A stretch of DNA of 63,292 nucleotides from Argonema galeatum A003/A1 (lineage in GTDB: Bacteria; Cyanobacteriota; Cyanobacteriia; Cyanobacteriales; Aerosakkonemataceae): assembly GCF_023333595.1 (NCBI RefSeq), contig NZ_JAIQZM010000034.1, forward strand, positions 1 to 63,292, read 5' to 3'. Below, one piece after another: positions 24,346-32,427 of this stretch (positions are counted from its first letter, which is position 1; every line of letters starts with the position of its first letter). The notes below the pieces were generated by a model. It worked only from the letters and a program-made list of their open reading frames with translations, was not told where the DNA came from and made no database searches. A program made the position numbers and the translations under genes.

Positions 24346-24888
24346 TCGGTCAACAGCGATTTAAGTGAGCAGACTACTCAAATTGGTAACATCTCCAAGG
24401 TAGTGACAGATTTAGCCAACCAGACAAATATGCTGGCTCTAAACGCAGCCGTTGAAGCTGTTCGCGCTGGGGAGCAAGGTAAAGGATTTGCCGTCGTCGC
24501 GGCAGAAATTCGCAAACTGGCAGATCAAAGTAAGAAATCAGCCGAAAAGATCAACATCCTCGTGACCGATATCCAGAAAGCAATCAACTCAACTATCATA
24601 GCTACAGATGCCGGGACGCAAACCGTAAAAGATGGGGTATATATTGCACAGGAGACAGCAGAAGCGTTTAAAGGTGTAGCATCGGCGATTGACCAAGTGG
24701 TTGTCAACAACCAACAAATCGCCCTCAACGCCAAACAGCAAGCGATCGCGATCGAACAAGTCGTCTTTGCCATGAACACCGTCAACTCCGGTGCCCAACA
24801 AACTGCCAGTGGCATTACTCAAACCAAAGTTGGCATCCAAAGACTCAATGAAGCTGCCCAAGCTCTTAAGGCAATGGGTGTCAGCTAG
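24346..24888 (+). pseudogene. Chemoreceptor 3' fragment (signalling domain), severed by IS
   Basis: This is the signalling end of a chemoreceptor: DLSEQTTQIGNISKVV, tip DLANQTNMLALNAAVEAVRAGEQGKGF and the final AAQALKAMGVS. The frame is open back to 24235 only because it reads through IS DNA. It belongs with the sensor fragment at 21610-22314, but roughly 250 residues between the two are absent, so deletion as well as insertion occurred. A 121-base stretch is identical to the intact receptor at 20075-21514. No start codon or promoter of its own is evident. Confidence 0.8.
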
Positions 24889-25123
24889 TGGAATTTATCC
24901 AAAATATATCAAAAAATTAAGAATAATTTCATAAAACAATCTCCTTGTTGTTTTAATGGCAAGCTATATGGCTAGGATGGAGCATATTTCAGCGATTTGC
25001 TGCCAAGTCTAAGTTTCGTAAGTCGCTACTTTCATCGACTGCATCTGGTGCGAAAATCAGAAACGGCTACAAAAATAACCGATCACTATTACGCTTGCTT
25101 TGACTAGCGCAAGGGAGAACAGA

Positions 25124-26650
25124 ATGAAATTAGCTTATTGGATGTATGCAGGCCCCGCTCACATTGGCACTCTTCGGATTGCCACTTCTTTTAAGAACGT
25201 CCATGCGATTATGCACGCACCGCTGGGGGATGACTATTTTAACGTAATGCGATCGATGTTAGAGCGGGAGAGGAATTTCACGCCAGTGACAACCAGTATT
25301 GTCGATCGGCACGTTCTGGCACGCGGTTCTCAAGAACGAGTGATAGATAATATCACCCGCAAGGATAAGGAAGAACATCCTGACTTAATTGTGCTAACTC
25401 CGACTTGCACTTCTAGTATTTTACAAGAAGATTTGGGAAATTTTGTCGAACGGGCGCAATTAGATGCTAAAGGCGATGTGATGTTGGCAGATGTGAATCA
25501 CTATCGCGTGAATGAATTGCAAGCAGCCGATCGCACTTTACATCAAATTGTTCAATACTACATCGAAAAAGCTCGCAAACAAGGCAATCTGCCAGAAGGC
25601 AAAACCGAAAAACCTTCTGTCAACATCATCGGTATTACTACCCTTGGTTTCCACAACCAGCACGATTGCACCGAACTTAAACGCCTCATGGCTGACTTGG
25701 GAATTGAAGTCAACGAAGTAATTCCCGAAGGTGCATCTGTTCTCAACCTGAAGAATTTGCCAAAAGCTTGGTTTAACCTAGTTCCTTATCGGGAAATCGG
25801 GTTAATGGCAGCTAAGTACCTGGAACAAGAATTCGGAACGCCTTGTGTGGATATCACGCCGATGGGTGTGGTAGAAACTGCGCGTTGTATCCGCAAGATT
25901 CAGCAAGTAATTAACGAACAAGGCGGTGATGTTGATTACGAAGATTTTATCAACGAGCAAACTTTGCACGTTTCTCAAGCTGCTTGGTTTTCCCGTTCCA
26001 TTGACTGTCAGAATTTGACTGGTAAAAAAGCTGTTGTGTTTGGCGATAGCACTCACGCCGCCGCGATGACCAAAATTCTGGCGCGGGAAATGGGAATTCA
26101 CGTAGTTTGGGCGGGAACTTATTGCAAGTACGATGCTGATTGGTTCCGGGAACAAGTTGGCGAGTATTGCGATGAAGTGATTGTCAGCGAAGATCACGGT
26201 CTGATTGGAGATGCGATCGCGCGCGTCGAACCCTCGGCAATTTTCGGTACGCAAATGGAACGCCACGTCGGTAAGCGTTTGGATATTCCCTGCGGTGTAA
26301 TTGCAGCACCGATTCACATCCAAAACTTCCCAATTGGTTACAAACCTTTCATGGGTTATGAAGGGACGAATCAGTGCGTCGATCTGGTCTACAATTCCTT
26401 CACGTTGGGAATGGAAGATCACCTGCTGGAAATCTTCGGCGGACACGATACTAAGGAAGTGATTACGAAGGGAATTTCTGCTGATTCTGACCTTGGTTGG
26501 ACTAAGGAAGGACAAGCAGAATTGAATAAGATTCCCGGTTTCGTGCGCGGTAAAGTGAAGCGGAATACTGAAAAGTTTGCACGCGAAAGGAATATCGCGC
26601 AAATCACTGTTGAAGTGATGTACGCGGCGAAGGAATCTGTCGGAGCTTAG
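25124..26650 (+). CDS. chlB: Light-independent protochlorophyllide reductase subunit B
   Basis: A 508-residue ChlB. With ChlN it forms the catalytic NB component of dark-operative protochlorophyllide reductase, a nitrogenase-like enzyme that reduces ring D in chlorophyll synthesis; ChlL supplies electrons. The N-terminus MKLAYWMYAGPAHIGTLR is canonical and Asp36 (PLGDDYF), the unusual iron-sulphur cluster ligand, is conserved. A C-terminal helical domain ends in QITVEVMYAAKE. ATG 25124 follows AAGGGAG. chlL and chlN are not in the window, so this subunit gene is unlinked. A hairpin terminator follows. Confidence 0.98.
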   Translation: MKLAYWMYAGPAHIGTLRIATSFKNVHAIMHAPLGDDYFNVMRSMLERERNFTPVTTSIVDRHVLARGSQERVIDNITRKDKEEHPDLIVLTPTCTSSILQEDLGNFVERAQLDAKGDVMLADVNHYRVNELQAADRTLHQIVQYYIEKARKQGNLPEGKTEKPSVNIIGITTLGFHNQHDCTELKRLMADLGIEVNEVIPEGASVLNLKNLPKAWFNLVPYREIGLMAAKYLEQEFGTPCVDITPMGVVETARCIRKIQQVINEQGGDVDYEDFINEQTLHVSQAAWFSRSIDCQNLTGKKAVVFGDSTHAAAMTKILAREMGIHVVWAGTYCKYDADWFREQVGEYCDEVIVSEDHGLIGDAIARVEPSAIFGTQMERHVGKRLDIPCGVIAAPIHIQNFPIGYKPFMGYEGTNQCVDLVYNSFTLGMEDHLLEIFGGHDTKEVITKGISADSDLGWTKEGQAELNKIPGFVRGKVKRNTEKFARERNIAQITVEVMYAAKESVGA

Positions 26651-26662
26651 GTCAAAAAATAG

Positions 26663-26687
26663 TAGGGCATCCAAAAGGGATGCCCTA
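26663..26687 (+). terminator. Hairpin downstream of chlB
   Basis: TAGGGCATCC (26663-26672) pairs exactly with GGATGCCCTA (26678-26687) around a five-base A-rich loop, thirteen bases after the chlB stop. There is no strong T-run, but position and stem strength fit the chlB terminator. Confidence 0.65.
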
Positions 26688-26709
26688 GATCGATTAAAAT
26701 TAAAACACA

Positions 26710-27042
26710 ATGACGCAGAGTAGCAATATACTATGGATAGGGCGTTCGGTGAACGGTGTATCTATCCGTCTCACTAGGGAGCGGTGGGAGCATATCATTA
26801 CAGAACACCCTGAGATGCAGACTCAATATAATCGGGTTTTAGAAACTTTGGAGAACCCGGATTTGATTCAACAAGATGAGGCTACAAGTGCGTTGCTGGC
26901 GCTGCGCTTCTATCAAGAAATTTCCCCAAATAAATTTGTGGTAGTGGTGTATGTCGAACTTAGTAGCTATGATGGATTTGTAATGACAGCTTATCTCAGA
27001 AAACAGCCATCCTCAAGTAAGCGAATTATATGGACAGTTTAA
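26710..27042 (+). CDS. Putative BECR-fold RNase-like toxin
   Basis: A 110-residue protein with an early RLTRERWEHIITEHPEM block (basic residues plus His), then ENPDLI, a run of beta strands (FVVVVYVELSSYDGFVMTAYL) and a basic end. This layout resembles barnase/EndoU/RelE-type (BECR) small nucleases. Its end overlaps the next gene, a DUF2283 protein, by 13 bases; DUF2283 proteins are known as partners of such toxins. Toxin activity is an inference from fold impression and context. Confidence 0.55.
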   Translation: MTQSSNILWIGRSVNGVSIRLTRERWEHIITEHPEMQTQYNRVLETLENPDLIQQDEATSALLALRFYQEISPNKFVVVVYVELSSYDGFVMTAYLRKQPSSSKRIIWTV

Positions 27043-27506
27043 AAATTCTGGAAAATTCTAAAAAAGTTACTGCTTTTTATGATAAAGAAGCAGATGTTCT
27101 TTATATATCACTGGGAGAGCCACAAGAGGCTGTAGCTGTGGATGTGGGTGATAGCGCGATCGCACGTTACAATGAGGAGAGCCAAACACTTGTTGGTATT
27201 ACTTTAATTGGACTAAAACAGCGGGTATTGAAGAAATTAAATCGCCAATTGCACGTCGCACCTCACCAAGATGGGTGGGTGGTAAAAGAGGAAACTGACG
27301 TTGCATCTGAAAAAATGTTTACGACTAAGGAAACAGCGCTTAAATATGCAGTAGGAGTGGCAAAGGCTCAATGGCTTGAAGTAGTAATTTATGATGAAAA
27401 TGGTAAAATACAGGAGGTTATTAATCCAGCCATAGATGCTGTATTACAGCGCCGACAACAGCAACACGAGTCGGAATTGAATGAATCTGAGTGTTTGAAA
27501 AGTTAA
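27030..27506 (+). CDS. DUF2283-DUF2188 fusion protein, putative antitoxin
   Basis: A 158-residue protein. Residues about 10-70 form a DUF2283 domain (YDKEADVLYISLGEPQE ... GITLIGLKQRV) and residues about 80-132 a DUF2188-like domain (DGWVVKEE ... MFTTKETALKYAVGVAKAQ). The two are usually separate small proteins. It overlaps the putative nuclease gene upstream, so it is probably its antitoxin or immunity partner. The last 20 residues are Gln/Glu-rich and likely disordered. Confidence 0.65.
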   Translation: MDSLKILENSKKVTAFYDKEADVLYISLGEPQEAVAVDVGDSAIARYNEESQTLVGITLIGLKQRVLKKLNRQLHVAPHQDGWVVKEETDVASEKMFTTKETALKYAVGVAKAQWLEVVIYDENGKIQEVINPAIDAVLQRRQQQHESELNESECLKS

Positions 27507-27550
27507 TAAACGGGATAAAGATGAACTATAAACTACAAGTGTAGTAGCTA

Positions 27551-27736
27551 CTAGAAGTTCTGGAAGAAGTTTGGACTGCTTATGGTGAATTGAGTGCTAA
27601 ACGACTTGAAGATTTGACACACTCAGAAAAACCTTGGATTAATGCTCGTAAAGGTTTAGATCCTGCCGAAAAATCATCAAATATTATTTCCCATGAGGAT
27701 ATGAAAGCTTATTACGCCTCTTTTTTGGAGGAGTAG
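27551..27736 (+). pseudogene. Truncated Panacea (DUF4065) antitoxin remnant
   Basis: This 62-codon open stretch matches the last part of the intact Panacea gene at 33450-33905 (from EVLEEVWTAYGELSAKR to YYASFLEE) at high nucleotide identity. The conserved N-terminal Panacea core is absent and an in-frame TAG stands just upstream of the match. There is no start codon at its head. Its stop overlaps the GTG of the following toxin-like gene by one base, just as in the intact copy. Confidence 0.85.
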
Positions 27737-28176
27737 TGGGAAAGTCTCGTATTAAAAAGTTTTCAGCCACAAGTTCGTCAAGCCGAATCCCTGAATCCGC
27801 TTTAACTCATCCAACAGGTTCCGAGAATGCACACGAACAACACCCCAGCTTTAGGTTTGAGCATACTGATGAAAACCGCTGGGTTTTATCGGATTGGCAA
27901 CCATCAGAAATTGATGATTTTATCCGGGCGCTTAAAAAAAATGAGAGATATACATGGGCGCAAATAAAAAGCCAAGGGTCTAAACAACGTAGTGGTTCTG
28001 TAGGTTGCGGATACAAGCTAATTACCAATCATCCAAAGCTACCTGAAAGTGTCAGCGATGATGTGAAACTTTCAGAAATGCGGGTTGATGAAAGAAAGCG
28101 GATTTTTGGTTTTCGCGTAGGTTCGATTTACTATATTGTGTGGTTTGACCGAGACCATAGCGTTTGTCCAGAGTGA
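27736..28176 (+). CDS. Toxin-like partner of Panacea locus, copy 1 (antitoxin truncated)
   Basis: A 146-residue protein differing at about 14 positions from the copy at 33905-34345. The C-terminal half (WAQIKSQGSKQ, GYKLITNHPKLPE, RIFGFRVGSIYYIVWFDRDH) has the look of a RelE-like toxin core of strands ending in WFDxxH. The start GTG overlaps the stop of the truncated antitoxin remnant. With its own antitoxin destroyed, it must be silent, inactive or neutralised by the paralogous antitoxin at 33450. I do not recognise a named family. Confidence 0.65.
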   Translation: MGKSRIKKFSATSSSSRIPESALTHPTGSENAHEQHPSFRFEHTDENRWVLSDWQPSEIDDFIRALKKNERYTWAQIKSQGSKQRSGSVGCGYKLITNHPKLPESVSDDVKLSEMRVDERKRIFGFRVGSIYYIVWFDRDHSVCPE

Positions 28177-28229
28177 TTTGGACTATAATCAGTTATGAAG
28201 TCTGCAACCCTTGCTTCTTTTTGACTGCT

Positions 28230-28703
28230 CTACCTAATAGAAGCTCCGTCTGGTATCGTAGCTAGAACCGGACAATCAATAGTAGTGACCCCTTTCCAGT
28301 TAAAGTTATTCTTATCCATAACAGTTGGAGAGGTGACGTGCCTTTTTGTACGCTGGTCTAAAAGGTATATGCGGTTCTTCAAAGGATGTCCGTTTTCTCC
28401 ACAACGGACAAGTCTGTTATCATTTGTTATAGATGGTCCGGGTTCAACGGCATCGGTGTCTAAATAATCTCGATGGTTGGATACAAACAATCTTCCATAT
28501 ACACTGGGACCTGCGATATGACGGATCTGACCACGGTCAACCCAGAAAATCCTACCATTACCCGGATTTCTAACTAGAAGACCGTTTAAATCTGGGCGAT
28601 TGCGTTGGAATGACTGAGCGTTAACGCTTTTATGAAAAGTGCTTTCAGTTGTAGCAAGGAGGAGAACAGACGAGAGGAAAACGAATGGAATTAACTTGTT
28701 CAT
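28230..28703 (-). CDS. Exported hypothetical protein
   Basis: A 157-residue protein with an N-terminal signal peptide (MNKLIPFVFLSSVLLLATTES, cleavage likely near VNAQS). The mature part has two similar short blocks, NGRIFWVDRGQIRHIAGPSVYG and NRIYLLDQRTKRHVTSPTVMD, suggesting an internal repeat of a small beta unit. Two cysteines could form a disulphide. It is probably periplasmic or secreted. The family is unknown to me. Confidence 0.65.
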   Translation of the reverse strand: MNKLIPFVFLSSVLLLATTESTFHKSVNAQSFQRNRPDLNGLLVRNPGNGRIFWVDRGQIRHIAGPSVYGRLFVSNHRDYLDTDAVEPGPSITNDNRLVRCGENGHPLKNRIYLLDQRTKRHVTSPTVMDKNNFNWKGVTTIDCPVLATIPDGASIR

Positions 28704-28914
28704 ATTGACAAAGTGAAGTAATAGCTGTTGGCTATATCAATTCCGTATTGTGGCTGACGCTCCCAATACACCTATCGATAATTCGGTAAGTAATTTAACC
28801 AACTTGATACTACTTATCATGTCAACCGATCGCAGCTTTGGCAAGTCGGAAAAAAGCGGATAAAGTCGGAAAAAAACGGGTTATACTAAAATAGTGTTGT
28901 ATTCAGATATACTG

Positions 28915-29466
28915 ATGGATACCCAAGATGTCTTAAACTCTATTGATGAGCTAGTGTTTGCCAAGACAGGCAAACACCTCGACAACCTGCAATTAGCAAT
29001 CCTCAAGGGAGTCTTGAATCATCGGAAATACTCGCAAATCGCGGAAGAGTATCACTGTAGCCAGGGTCATATAAGGGATACTAGCTATCAGTTATGGCAG
29101 ATACTATCAAATGCGCTGGGCGAAGACGTTAACAAATCGAACTTTCGCGCTACATTAGAAAGATGGCGAATAGTAAATTCCTCAAGTATAGTAAATACCG
29201 GACGAATTGGGTATATTAATTTTTGTAGTAATCCTGCACAAGAATCTGAATCATTTTCGTCAGAGCGATCGCAATCAGAAAATAACAGCAATAATAATGT
29301 CAAAAAATATCCAAATTATCAAAAACTTTTAGAAGAAGCTGAACGCAAAGCTAAGCGAGAAGCAGTACCTAAATTGGCAAAACTAGGTTTGAGTGCCGAA
29401 CAAATTGCAGAATCTTTAGAACTGCCGTTAGCAGAAGTGCATCGAGTAATTCAGAATGGAAAATAG
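28915..29466 (+). CDS. vMAP-type N-terminal HTH protein with Rpn-like C-terminal tail
   Basis: A 183-residue protein. Residues about 1-85 match the winged HTH found at the N-terminus of vWA-MoxR-associated and NB-ARC proteins of cyanobacteria (LDNLQLAILKGVLNHRKYSQIAEEYHCSQGHIRD). A polar Asn/Ser linker follows. The last 45 residues (RKAKREAVPKLAKLGLSAEQIAESLELPLAEV) resemble the tail of Rpn/PD-(D/E)XK family proteins. The ATPase normally attached to this HTH is missing. ATG 28915 is preferred over GTG 28894. Confidence 0.65.
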   Translation: MDTQDVLNSIDELVFAKTGKHLDNLQLAILKGVLNHRKYSQIAEEYHCSQGHIRDTSYQLWQILSNALGEDVNKSNFRATLERWRIVNSSSIVNTGRIGYINFCSNPAQESESFSSERSQSENNSNNNVKKYPNYQKLLEEAERKAKREAVPKLAKLGLSAEQIAESLELPLAEVHRVIQNGK

Positions 29467-29534
29467 CGATCGCACCCTTTCATTTCCCCCATATCTCGCT
29501 ACAATAAAATCAATCCCTTTATTTCCAAGTAACT

Positions 29535-29825
29535 ATGTCAACTTCCCTTGACAATAGCCAAACAACTAAAGTTGAAATAACCCTTACTCAAGCACAAAAA
29601 CAAACCCTAGAAAAAGCCGCTTCTATTAGGTGTCTAAGTCTGGACGAGTATTTGCTGGAAGCAGCTTTGAATCTAGCAGAAGAACAACCCCTACAGCCGG
29701 AGTCGATCGTTCTTTCCGATAAAGACTGGCAAATTGTTACCACAGCAATTGAAAATCCACCAAAACTCAACCCTAGTCTGAAAGCAGCAATCAAAAGATA
29801 CAAAGAAGAATATCAACAGAAATAA
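29535..29825 (+). CDS. DUF1778/TacA-like antitoxin
   Basis: A 96-residue protein with a ribbon-helix-helix N-terminus (KVEITLTQAQKQTLEKAASIRCLSLDEYLLEAALNLAEE) and a C-terminal neutralising segment (LSDKDWQIVTTAIENPPKLNPSLKAAIKRY). This is the TacA/DUF1778 layout. It should bind its own promoter and inhibit the acetyltransferase encoded three bases downstream. Confidence 0.85.
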   Translation: MSTSLDNSQTTKVEITLTQAQKQTLEKAASIRCLSLDEYLLEAALNLAEEQPLQPESIVLSDKDWQIVTTAIENPPKLNPSLKAAIKRYKEEYQQK

Positions 29826-29828
29826 GCA

Positions 29829-30335
29829 ATGCAATGGATTTTTTGCTCTATCGATGATGCCGGCGTGATTCGGGATAATTTTGACTGTGGCATCCCGGAG
29901 TTAAACGAGTATCTCAAAAAATACGCTCGCCAAAATCAAAGAAAAGGCATTGCCAAAACCTGGGTGGCAATTACTCAAGGCGGTGATAGACAAGTAGCAG
30001 GCTATTATTCGATTAGTATGGCTGAATTGAAACAAGAATCTCTGCCTGAAAATTACAGAAAAGGATTGCCACGCTACCCCATTCCAGTCATGCGGATCGG
30101 AAAACTAGCAGTAACTCAATCAATGCAGGGTAGAAGACTAGGGGAAACACTGCTAGTTGATGCTTTTAACAGAGTTATTCGTCTATCGCAGGATATTGGG
30201 GTATTTGGAGTGATAGTTGATGCTTTGAACGCACAAGCTAAGGAATTTTATCTAAAATACAGCTTTATTACTTTAGAGAGCGATGAGCTTTCACTTTTTA
30301 TCCCTATCACTAGGATATTGGAAGAGTTTACCTAA
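29829..30335 (+). CDS. TacT-like GNAT acetyltransferase toxin
   Basis: A 168-residue GNAT protein: DCGIPELNEYLKKYARQNQRKG near the N-terminus, the strand MRIGKLAVTQSMQGRRLGETLL with the acetyl-CoA loop, and FYLKYSFITLE with the C-terminal tyrosine. TacT-type toxins acetylate the amino group of charged tRNAs and stop translation. Its tight coupling to the upstream DUF1778 gene supports a type II toxin-antitoxin pair. It appears complete. Confidence 0.88.
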   Translation: MQWIFCSIDDAGVIRDNFDCGIPELNEYLKKYARQNQRKGIAKTWVAITQGGDRQVAGYYSISMAELKQESLPENYRKGLPRYPIPVMRIGKLAVTQSMQGRRLGETLLVDAFNRVIRLSQDIGVFGVIVDALNAQAKEFYLKYSFITLESDELSLFIPITRILEEFT

Positions 30336-30417
30336 TTAAATTGATAGTGCGATCGCACTCTTCGTAAATGATAAACTAATGTCAGGTTTGTATAGAAATT
30401 TAAGGTGTAAAATCTTG

Positions 30418-30921
30418 ATGTACCTCCCGAAAACTAACCCAGAAACAACAATACCTACACCAAATCTTTACGAAAAAGATTTCTACGCATGGACGCAGGA
30501 ACAAGCATCTTTACTCCGCAACCAACAATGGAGTCAGCTTGACGTGGTAAATTTAATTGAGGAGATCGAATCTTTGGGAAAACAGCAACGCCAAGAACTG
30601 CGAAATCGTTTGAGCTTGCTAATCGGACATTTGCTGAAATGGGAATATCAATCCGAACGTCGACGTCGTAGTTGGTTAGCAACAATTCGCATTCAACGTC
30701 TGGATGTTTCGGAACTACTTGAAGGTAATCCTAGTTTAAAACCTTACCTGGAAGAAGCATTACAGAAAGCTTATATTAAAGGTGTCGAATTAGCTGTTAA
30801 GGAAACAGAATTATCTCGTCGTACTTTTCCCGTAGACTGTCCGTACAGTTTATCTCAAATATTAGAAGATAGCTTCTATCCGGGGGAACCGAGTGAGTTG
30901 GAAAATGAATATAATTTATAA
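30418..30921 (+). CDS. DUF29 family protein
   Basis: A 167-residue protein with the canonical DUF29 sequence: LYEKDFYAWTQEQASLLR, LIEEIESLGKQQRQEL and HLLKWEYQSERRRRSW. It differs clearly from the tandem copies at 18.1-19.0 kb. ATG 30418 was chosen; an upstream ATG at 30379 is possible. A HIP1-containing repeat phrase follows its stop, similar to the one before the gene. Confidence 0.85.
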   Translation: MYLPKTNPETTIPTPNLYEKDFYAWTQEQASLLRNQQWSQLDVVNLIEEIESLGKQQRQELRNRLSLLIGHLLKWEYQSERRRRSWLATIRIQRLDVSELLEGNPSLKPYLEEALQKAYIKGVELAVKETELSRRTFPVDCPYSLSQILEDSFYPGEPSELENEYNL

Positions 30922-31037
30922 TGCGATCGCACTCTTGGTAAATGATAGACTTATGTCATAACACTTTGATATCGCTCTTTCCAACAGTCGATCGGTAAAC
31001 TGTTTGTACTAACGTAAGTTGCTAATTATATCATTAA

Positions 31038-31090
31038 GGTAAGTTGTTGCGCTTTAGCGCTCTTAGAGCGCTAAAGCGCAACAACTTACC
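31038..31090. repeat. Perfect inverted repeat, 26-bp arms
   Basis: Arms 31038-31063 and 31065-31090 are exact complements around one T. The outer part shares GTTGTTGCG...CGCAACAAC with the hairpin at 19015-19072. It lies in the 276-base gap between the DUF29 gene and the methyltransferase, which otherwise shows no gene. Confidence 0.9.
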
Positions 31091-31197
31091 CATTATCCAT
31101 TCTGTCAAAATCAACCGCAAAATAAATTTTTATGCCGATCGGCCCCTGCGAACAAGGCTAGTATAGATGGTGAGCGTTGTCGATTTCTAAACTAACA

Positions 31198-31860
31198 ATG
31201 TCAGCAAATACCCTTGGCTTTGACACTCAATTCTATAATTACCTGTTATCCGCGTCTTTGCGGGAGGCAGACGTACTGCGGCGTTTGCGAGACGAAACCA
31301 CCTCTCATCCACGCGCCGTAATGCAGCTAGCGCCAGAACAAGGTCAGTTCTTGGCGCTGCTGGTTCAGCTGATGGGAGCAAAGAAAACCCTGGAAGTCGG
31401 CGTCTTTACTGGTTATAGTTCGCTCTGGGTAGCTATGGCACTTCCGGCAGATGGTAAGATGATCGCTTGCGATGTTAGTGAGGAATACACTTCTGTAGCT
31501 CGTCGCTATTGGCAAGAAGCTGGAGTGGCAAATAAGATCGATCTGCGAATAGCGCCAGCACTGGAAACGTTGGATCGGTTATTGGCAGAGGGACAGGCAT
31601 CCACTTTTGATTTTGCGTTTATCGATGCGGATAAAGGGAATTACGAGGGGTATTATGAGCGATCGCTCCAACTTGTCCGTCCCGGTGGTTTGATTGCAGT
31701 TGATAATGTGTTGTGGTACAAACAAGTTGCCTACCCTGAAAGTCAAGATCAAGTTACCAAGGTTATCCGAGCTTTTAATGAAAAATTGCATCGCGATGAA
31801 CGAGTTTTCCTCAGTCTTGTTCCTATAGGAGATGGATTGACTCTAGCGCTTAAGCGATAA
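31198..31860 (+). CDS. Class I SAM-dependent O-methyltransferase (CCoAOMT-like)
   Basis: A 220-residue methyltransferase. The SAM site is LEVGVFTGYSSLWVAMALP (motif I), with CDVSEEY after it and the metal-binding FIDADKGNY. It resembles cyanobacterial O-methyltransferases such as the Synechocystis Slr0095 type, which act on caffeoyl-like catechols in a metal-dependent way. The physiological substrate is unknown. ATG 31198 gives the typical length. Confidence 0.88.
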   Translation: MSANTLGFDTQFYNYLLSASLREADVLRRLRDETTSHPRAVMQLAPEQGQFLALLVQLMGAKKTLEVGVFTGYSSLWVAMALPADGKMIACDVSEEYTSVARRYWQEAGVANKIDLRIAPALETLDRLLAEGQASTFDFAFIDADKGNYEGYYERSLQLVRPGGLIAVDNVLWYKQVAYPESQDQVTKVIRAFNEKLHRDERVFLSLVPIGDGLTLALKR

Positions 31861-31958
31861 CTAAGTGGAGGCAGGTAAATAAAGTGAAAATGGTTATTTA
31901 AAGGCGGGACGCCTGCCCAGTTTTCAGTTTATTTTCACTGACCTACTTATCTGCTTAA

Positions 31959-32243
31959 TTATTGGTAATACTGTTGCTCAATCCACATCCGCATTTCGGC
32001 GTCGGAAGCAACGCAGGTAGAGCGACCTGTAGCTGGATCGTAGGCGTGCCACTCCTTATTACCACTGCGATCGCTCTTTTGCCAAACCCGCAGATCTTTC
32101 CCACTCATCATAGCTTTGACTAGACGCAGCCAAAATTTATTAAGAAATGACAAATTTGGGGGCGTATATTCTTTAAAATTACTCTCAGTATTATCCCTTA
32201 ATTTCCGTTGTTGGTTATCTAAAGAAGCTGTAGCTAATTTCAT
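31959..32243 (-). CDS. Small hypothetical protein
   Basis: A 94-residue soluble protein. The C-terminal half (LRVWQKSDRSGNKEWHAYDPATGRS ... MRMWIEQQYYQ) is compact and reminiscent of short cyanobacterial conserved proteins of unknown role. The start ATG and spacing are good, and the gene faces away from the LysR gene, from which it is separated by a divergent promoter region. Confidence 0.6.
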   Translation of the reverse strand: MKLATASLDNQQRKLRDNTESNFKEYTPPNLSFLNKFWLRLVKAMMSGKDLRVWQKSDRSGNKEWHAYDPATGRSTCVASDAEMRMWIEQQYYQ

Positions 32244-32427
32244 AGAAATATCCTGATAAGTAAGAGGGAATTTATCACCTTAATTTCACTGTAACGGTAT
32301 CTAAATCGATCGACCATACACAAATTGCATGGCTTGTATGAATAAAATCGATAGATAGGGAGGCTAAAATAATTTGGTGGGTTTTGCGATCGCGCAGAAA
32401 CCGCTTGCATTCCAGGAGGGAAGAAAA

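Noticed and set aside
25802..26710. 302-codon open frame on the strand opposite chlB
   Set aside because: It is a shadow of the strongly biased chlB coding sequence with no family resemblance.
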